Shown in pieces: positions 5,155 to 7,944 of a stretch of DNA of 7,944 nucleotides; the stretch's first letter is position 1; the number at the start of each line of letters is the position of its first letter. Origin of the DNA: an uncultured bacterium (lineage in GTDB: Bacteria > Bacillota > Clostridia > Lachnospirales > Lachnospiraceae); assembly GCA_947086625.1 (NCBI GenBank), contig CAMTZV010000046.1:1-7944 (forward strand), given 5' to 3'. The notes below the pieces were generated by a model. That model was not told the origin of the DNA, ran no database searches, and saw nothing but the letters and a program-made list of their open reading frames with translations. Made by a program: the position numbers and the translations under genes.

Positions 5155-6879
5155 ATGAAGCTTCTTTTAACCGCTATCAACGCAAAATATATCCACTCCA
5201 ACCTCGCGCTGCGAAGCCTTGCCGCTGCCGCTCCGGACTGTACGGAGCATCTCTTTTTAAAGGAGTTTACGATCAACCAGACGGCGGGCCACATGCTCGG
5301 GGAGCTTTATACCGCCGCGCCGGACGCGCTGTTTTTCTCCTGCTATATCTGGAATATCACATATGTCGAGGAACTCTGTGCACAGCTTCACAAGCTTTTG
5401 CCGGATGTTCCCGTCTGGCTGGGCGGCCCCGAGGTCTCCTTTGAATCGGAACGCTTTCTCGCCGCGCACCCCGCCGTCAAAGGCATCATGCGCGGCGCGG
5501 GCGAGGACAGCTTCTGCGCGCTCGCGCGCCACTACATTTACGGCTCCCCGGAGTATCTCGCCGACATTCCCGGGCTTGTGTACCGGGAAAATGGAACGAT
5601 CGCGCAGACCGGGGAGGCGCTTCGCGTCCCGCTCTCCAAACTTCCCTTCGCTTACGCCGATCCGTGGCCGATGCCCGACTCCCGCCACCGCATCGTCTAC
5701 TACGAGTCGAGCCGCGGCTGCCCGTTCGCGTGCAGCTACTGCCTCTCCTCGGTCGAACGGGAGCTGTCCTTCCGCGACGTTGACCTTGTAAAGCGGGAGC
5801 TGTCCGCCTTTGTGGCGCAGGGGATCCCGCAGGTCAAATTTGTCGACCGCACGTTTAACTGCAACCCTTCGCACGCGCTCGCCGTCTGGCGGCACATCGC
5901 AGGAATCGACCGCGGGACGACCAATTTTCACTTTGAGATCAGCGCCGACTTGCTTCGTGACGAGGAGCTGGCGCTGCTTTCGCGCCTGCGCCCCGGTCTG
6001 GTGCAGCTCGAGATCGGCGTGCAGTCCACAAACCCGGCCACGCTCGCGGAAATACGTCGGCACACGGATCTGCCGCGTCTCTTTGCAAACGTCCGGCGCA
6101 TCCTCGCGGGCGGCAACATCCACGTGCACCTCGATCTCATCGCCGGGCTTCCGTACGAGGACTACGGCACGTTTGCCGGATCGTTCGACGCGGTGTTCGC
6201 GCTCGGCGCGCATCAGCTTCAGCTCGGCTTTCTGAAGGTGCTCAAAGGCTCTTACATGTATGAGCGCGCGCACGAATACGGACTCCTCTTCCACGACCGA
6301 CCGCCCTACGAGGTGCTCGCCACGAAATGGCTCCCCTTTGCCGACCTTCTGCGCATCAAGCGCGCAGAAGAGATGCTCGAGGTCTACTACAACAGCGGGC
6401 AGTTTGCCCTCTCGATCCGCCTGCTGACGCTGACCTGTGCGAGCGCGTTTGCACTGTTTGAGCGGCTCGGCGGCTACTATGAGAAAAACGGCCTGTTCGG
6501 CATCAGCCATTCGCGCCTCGCGCGCTGTGAAATCCTGCTGGACTTTGTGCGGGAGGAGCAGGAAGCGATCGACCTTAACATGCTGCGCGAGGCGCTCGTC
6601 TACGACCTCTACGCCCGCGAAAACTGCAAGCGCCGCCCGGTGTGGGCGGTTGACCTTTCGCCGTACAAGCAGACGCTGCGCGCGCTCGACCCGGAACGGA
6701 AGGGGAGCCTGCGCCACGTCGAGCCGTTTTCCTACCGCTTTCCGCTTGCGGACGCGCGTGTGCTGTCCGCGCTTCCCGAGCGGTCGGCGCGCCCGCTGTT
6801 GTACCGCTTTGACTATGAGGCACGAGATGCGCTGACCGGACAGGCACAGATCGAAAACGTCGGTGTTGGAAACGACTGA
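5155..6879 (+). CDS. B12-binding domain radical SAM protein (DUF4080 type)
   Basis: 574 residues in three parts. Residues 1 to about 130 are a cobalamin-binding-like Rossmann domain (NAKYIHSNLALRSL near the start, FFSCYIWNITYVEEL, VWLGGPEVSFES, MRGAGEDSF). Residues about 178-380 are the radical SAM barrel, with the 4Fe-4S cysteines C189, C193 and C196 in RGCPFACSYC, then VKFVDRTFNCN, FHFEISADLL, LEIGVQSTN and HLDLIAGLP. The remainder matches the DUF4080-type C-terminus. The iron-sulfur cluster would cleave S-adenosylmethionine to a 5'-deoxyadenosyl radical. B12-domain relatives include methyltransferases and BchE-like enzymes, but the substrate here is unknown. No DxHxxG cobalamin-ligand motif is present. 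The SD AAGGA overlaps the stop of the upstream gene, nine nt before the ATG, so translation is probably coupled. It lies between the TPR-like gene and the exonuclease gene. Confidence 0.92.
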   Translation: MKLLLTAINAKYIHSNLALRSLAAAAPDCTEHLFLKEFTINQTAGHMLGELYTAAPDALFFSCYIWNITYVEELCAQLHKLLPDVPVWLGGPEVSFESERFLAAHPAVKGIMRGAGEDSFCALARHYIYGSPEYLADIPGLVYRENGTIAQTGEALRVPLSKLPFAYADPWPMPDSRHRIVYYESSRGCPFACSYCLSSVERELSFRDVDLVKRELSAFVAQGIPQVKFVDRTFNCNPSHALAVWRHIAGIDRGTTNFHFEISADLLRDEELALLSRLRPGLVQLEIGVQSTNPATLAEIRRHTDLPRLFANVRRILAGGNIHVHLDLIAGLPYEDYGTFAGSFDAVFALGAHQLQLGFLKVLKGSYMYERAHEYGLLFHDRPPYEVLATKWLPFADLLRIKRAEEMLEVYYNSGQFALSIRLLTLTCASAFALFERLGGYYEKNGLFGISHSRLARCEILLDFVREEQEAIDLNMLREALVYDLYARENCKRRPVWAVDLSPYKQTLRALDPERKGSLRHVEPFSYRFPLADARVLSALPERSARPLLYRFDYEARDALTGQAQIENVGVGND

Positions 6880-6909
6880 CCGGCTGAAAATCAATAAAGG
6901 AGATGTACC

Positions 6910-7617
6910 ATGACAGAATATGTCGCGATCGATCTGGAGATGACCGGGCTTTCGGTAAAAAGAGATCGTATTTTGGAAATCGGAGCCGTGCACATGCGCG
7001 CGGGCGCGCCGTGCGCACAGTTTTCCGCGCTCGTCAACCCCGGCTGCGCCGTGCCGCCGGAAGTCACGGCGCTCACCGGCATCACGCAGGAGATGGCGGA
7101 TGCGGGGGAAGCGCCTGAGACGGCGCTTCCGCGCTTTTTTGATTTTCTTGGAGAGCTGCCGCTTCTGGGCCACAATGTAAGCTTCGACTACAGCTTTCTC
7201 GCGCAGGCCGCGGCGAACGCGCGCCTTCCGTTTGCGCACACAGGCATCGACACGCTAAAGCTCGCCCGCAAATTCCTGCCGTCAGAGCAGAAAAAAAGCC
7301 TCGCCGCACTGCGAGACTTCTTTTCCATCGACACCGGAGCCGTACACCGCGCCGCCGCGGACGCGCTTGCCGCAGCGCTCGTCTTTGAGCGCCTGTACGC
7401 CCGCTACGGCGCGGATGCGCCCGACGCCTTTCTCCCGCAGCCGATGCGCGTAAAACTAAAAAGACAGCAGCCCGCCACCATTCCTCAGAGGCAGCAGCTC
7501 GCGAGACTGCTGTCCGAACAGCCGGACGCGCTCCCCGCGCCGCCCGACCTGCACGCGCTCACACGCAGCGAGGCCTCCCGGCTCATCGAACGGCTGCTGC
7601 ATGGGAGCGGGCGCTAG
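6910..7617 (+). CDS. DEDDh 3'-5' exonuclease (DnaQ/PolC epsilon-like) with C-terminal module
   Basis: 235-residue exonuclease that would remove nucleotides from DNA or RNA 3' ends with two metal ions. All DEDDh residues are visible: D8 and E10 in VAIDLEMTGL (ExoI), D93 in GHNVSFDY (ExoII), and H146 with D151 in HRAAADALAA (ExoIII). The exonuclease domain ends near residue 170. The remaining ~60 residues contain a linker, a Gln-rich helix (PQRQQLARLL) and LTRSEASRLIERLLHGSGR, which is not part of the catalytic fold. The start at 6910 has AAGGAG seven nt upstream. It follows the radical SAM gene by 30 nt. It is a stand-alone exonuclease, not a polymerase subunit fusion; its role in proofreading, repair or RNA turnover cannot be told from sequence. 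Its TAG stop is shared with the convergent neighbour. Confidence 0.93.
   Translation: MTEYVAIDLEMTGLSVKRDRILEIGAVHMRAGAPCAQFSALVNPGCAVPPEVTALTGITQEMADAGEAPETALPRFFDFLGELPLLGHNVSFDYSFLAQAAANARLPFAHTGIDTLKLARKFLPSEQKKSLAALRDFFSIDTGAVHRAAADALAAALVFERLYARYGADAPDAFLPQPMRVKLKRQQPATIPQRQQLARLLSEQPDALPAPPDLHALTRSEASRLIERLLHGSGR
7614..7617. other. Palindromic CTAG supplying both stop codons of convergent genes
   Basis: TAG at 7615-7617 ends the plus-strand exonuclease gene. The same palindrome read on the minus strand gives TAG at 7616-7614, ending the membrane protein gene. The genes therefore overlap tail-to-tail by 4 bp, and there is no room for a terminator between them. I see no hairpin with a U-run near the junction. 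Confidence 0.9.
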
Positions 7618-7944
7618 ATCATCACAAACCGCACGACCGTGTCCACCGCCCCCGCGATGAGCAGCGCGCCGCCCACGGCGTAGGCTTTCGTCTTCTGCTC
7701 GTAGCCGAAGTGGTAGCCCACGTAAAGCCCGGCGACGACCCCGATCACGGTCGCGCAGAGGATGACGGTCAGAACCGTCACCGTGCTTGTGCCTAAGAAC
7801 CCGAGCGCCACGCCCAGCGCAAGCGTCCCGATACTGATGAGCGCGAGCCGTGCTATGAGCATTTTCCACGCGTACTCGTTGTTTCTGTGCTCCATGATCG
7901 TCTCGTTTTTCCAGGCCTTGTAGATCAAGAAGTAAAAGAAAAGA
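7614..7944 (-). CDS. Polytopic membrane protein, uncharacterised (N-terminus beyond window)
   Basis: The frame is open to the right edge. About 110 residues are visible: the end of an aromatic hydrophobic segment (LFFYFLIY), a short polar loop (KAWKNETIMEHRNNEYAWK), then three predicted helices (LIARLALISIGTLALGVALG, VLTVILCATVIGVVAGLYVG, YAVGGALLIAGAVDTVVRF) and a very short end (VMI). The upstream hydrophobic run suggests that the true start lies outside the window. An internal ATG at 7895 (MEHRNNEY) is possible but has only a weak ribosome site. No enzymatic motif is recognised. It is convergent with the exonuclease gene and shares its stop palindrome. Confidence 0.65.
   Translation of the reverse strand, partial: LFFYFLIYKAWKNETIMEHRNNEYAWKMLIARLALISIGTLALGVALGFLGTSTVTVLTVILCATVIGVVAGLYVGYHFGYEQKTKAYAVGGALLIAGAVDTVVRFVMI

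Noticed and set aside
5257..7239. 660-codon open frame on the minus strand, antisense to the radical SAM and exonuclease genes
   Set aside because: It is Arg/Lys/Val-rich with no recognisable domain and lies opposite two clearly real genes with intact catalytic motifs. Long antisense frames are expected in GC-rich coding DNA.

Overview
The window looks like chromosomal DNA of a moderately GC-rich Firmicute, most likely class Clostridia and probably Lachnospiraceae. This rests on the VanW-family protein, the membrane-anchored TPR-like protein next to a DUF4080-type B12-binding radical SAM enzyme, strong AGGAG-type ribosome binding sites and sigma-A-like promoters. The taxonomic call is inference from gene content. 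I see no mobile element, tRNA, rRNA, CRISPR array or riboswitch.

Layout. Positions 1-4195 hold a four-gene minus-strand operon, transcribed right to left from a near-consensus promoter at 4247-4275. In order of transcription it encodes a membrane-anchored VanW-family cell-wall protein with a Lys-Asp repeat tail (2528-4195), an AIR synthase/HypE-like protein (1516-2502), an Lrp/AsnC-type regulator (992-1474) and a class I PLP aminotransferase (1-995) whose C-terminus lies beyond the window. Spacings are 25 nt, 41 nt and a 4-nt ATGA overlap.

Positions 4196-4521 form the control region. It holds two back-to-back promoters, one per strand, with -35 boxes 22 bp apart. It also holds a 37-residue single-helix membrane peptide gene on the minus strand (4365-4478). 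The rightward transcript would run through that small gene in antisense before reaching the next operon.

Positions 4522-7617 hold a plus-strand operon: a small membrane-tethered TPR-like protein, a B12-binding/radical SAM protein with a DUF4080-type C-terminus, and a DEDDh 3'-5' exonuclease with an extra C-terminal module. Spacings are 12 and 30 nt. The exonuclease converges on a partial minus-strand membrane protein (7614-7944), and the two genes share one palindromic CTAG that supplies both stop codons.

The leftward operon combines envelope function (VanW) with amino-acid metabolism and its likely regulator. In the rightward operon, the tethered TPR-like protein and the radical SAM enzyme look like a functional pair of unknown chemistry. 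Nothing here amounts to a clearly new system. The best leads are the TPR-like/radical SAM pair, the antisense arrangement over the small membrane peptide, and the HypE-like protein ending in Cys-Gly without hydrogenase genes in view.
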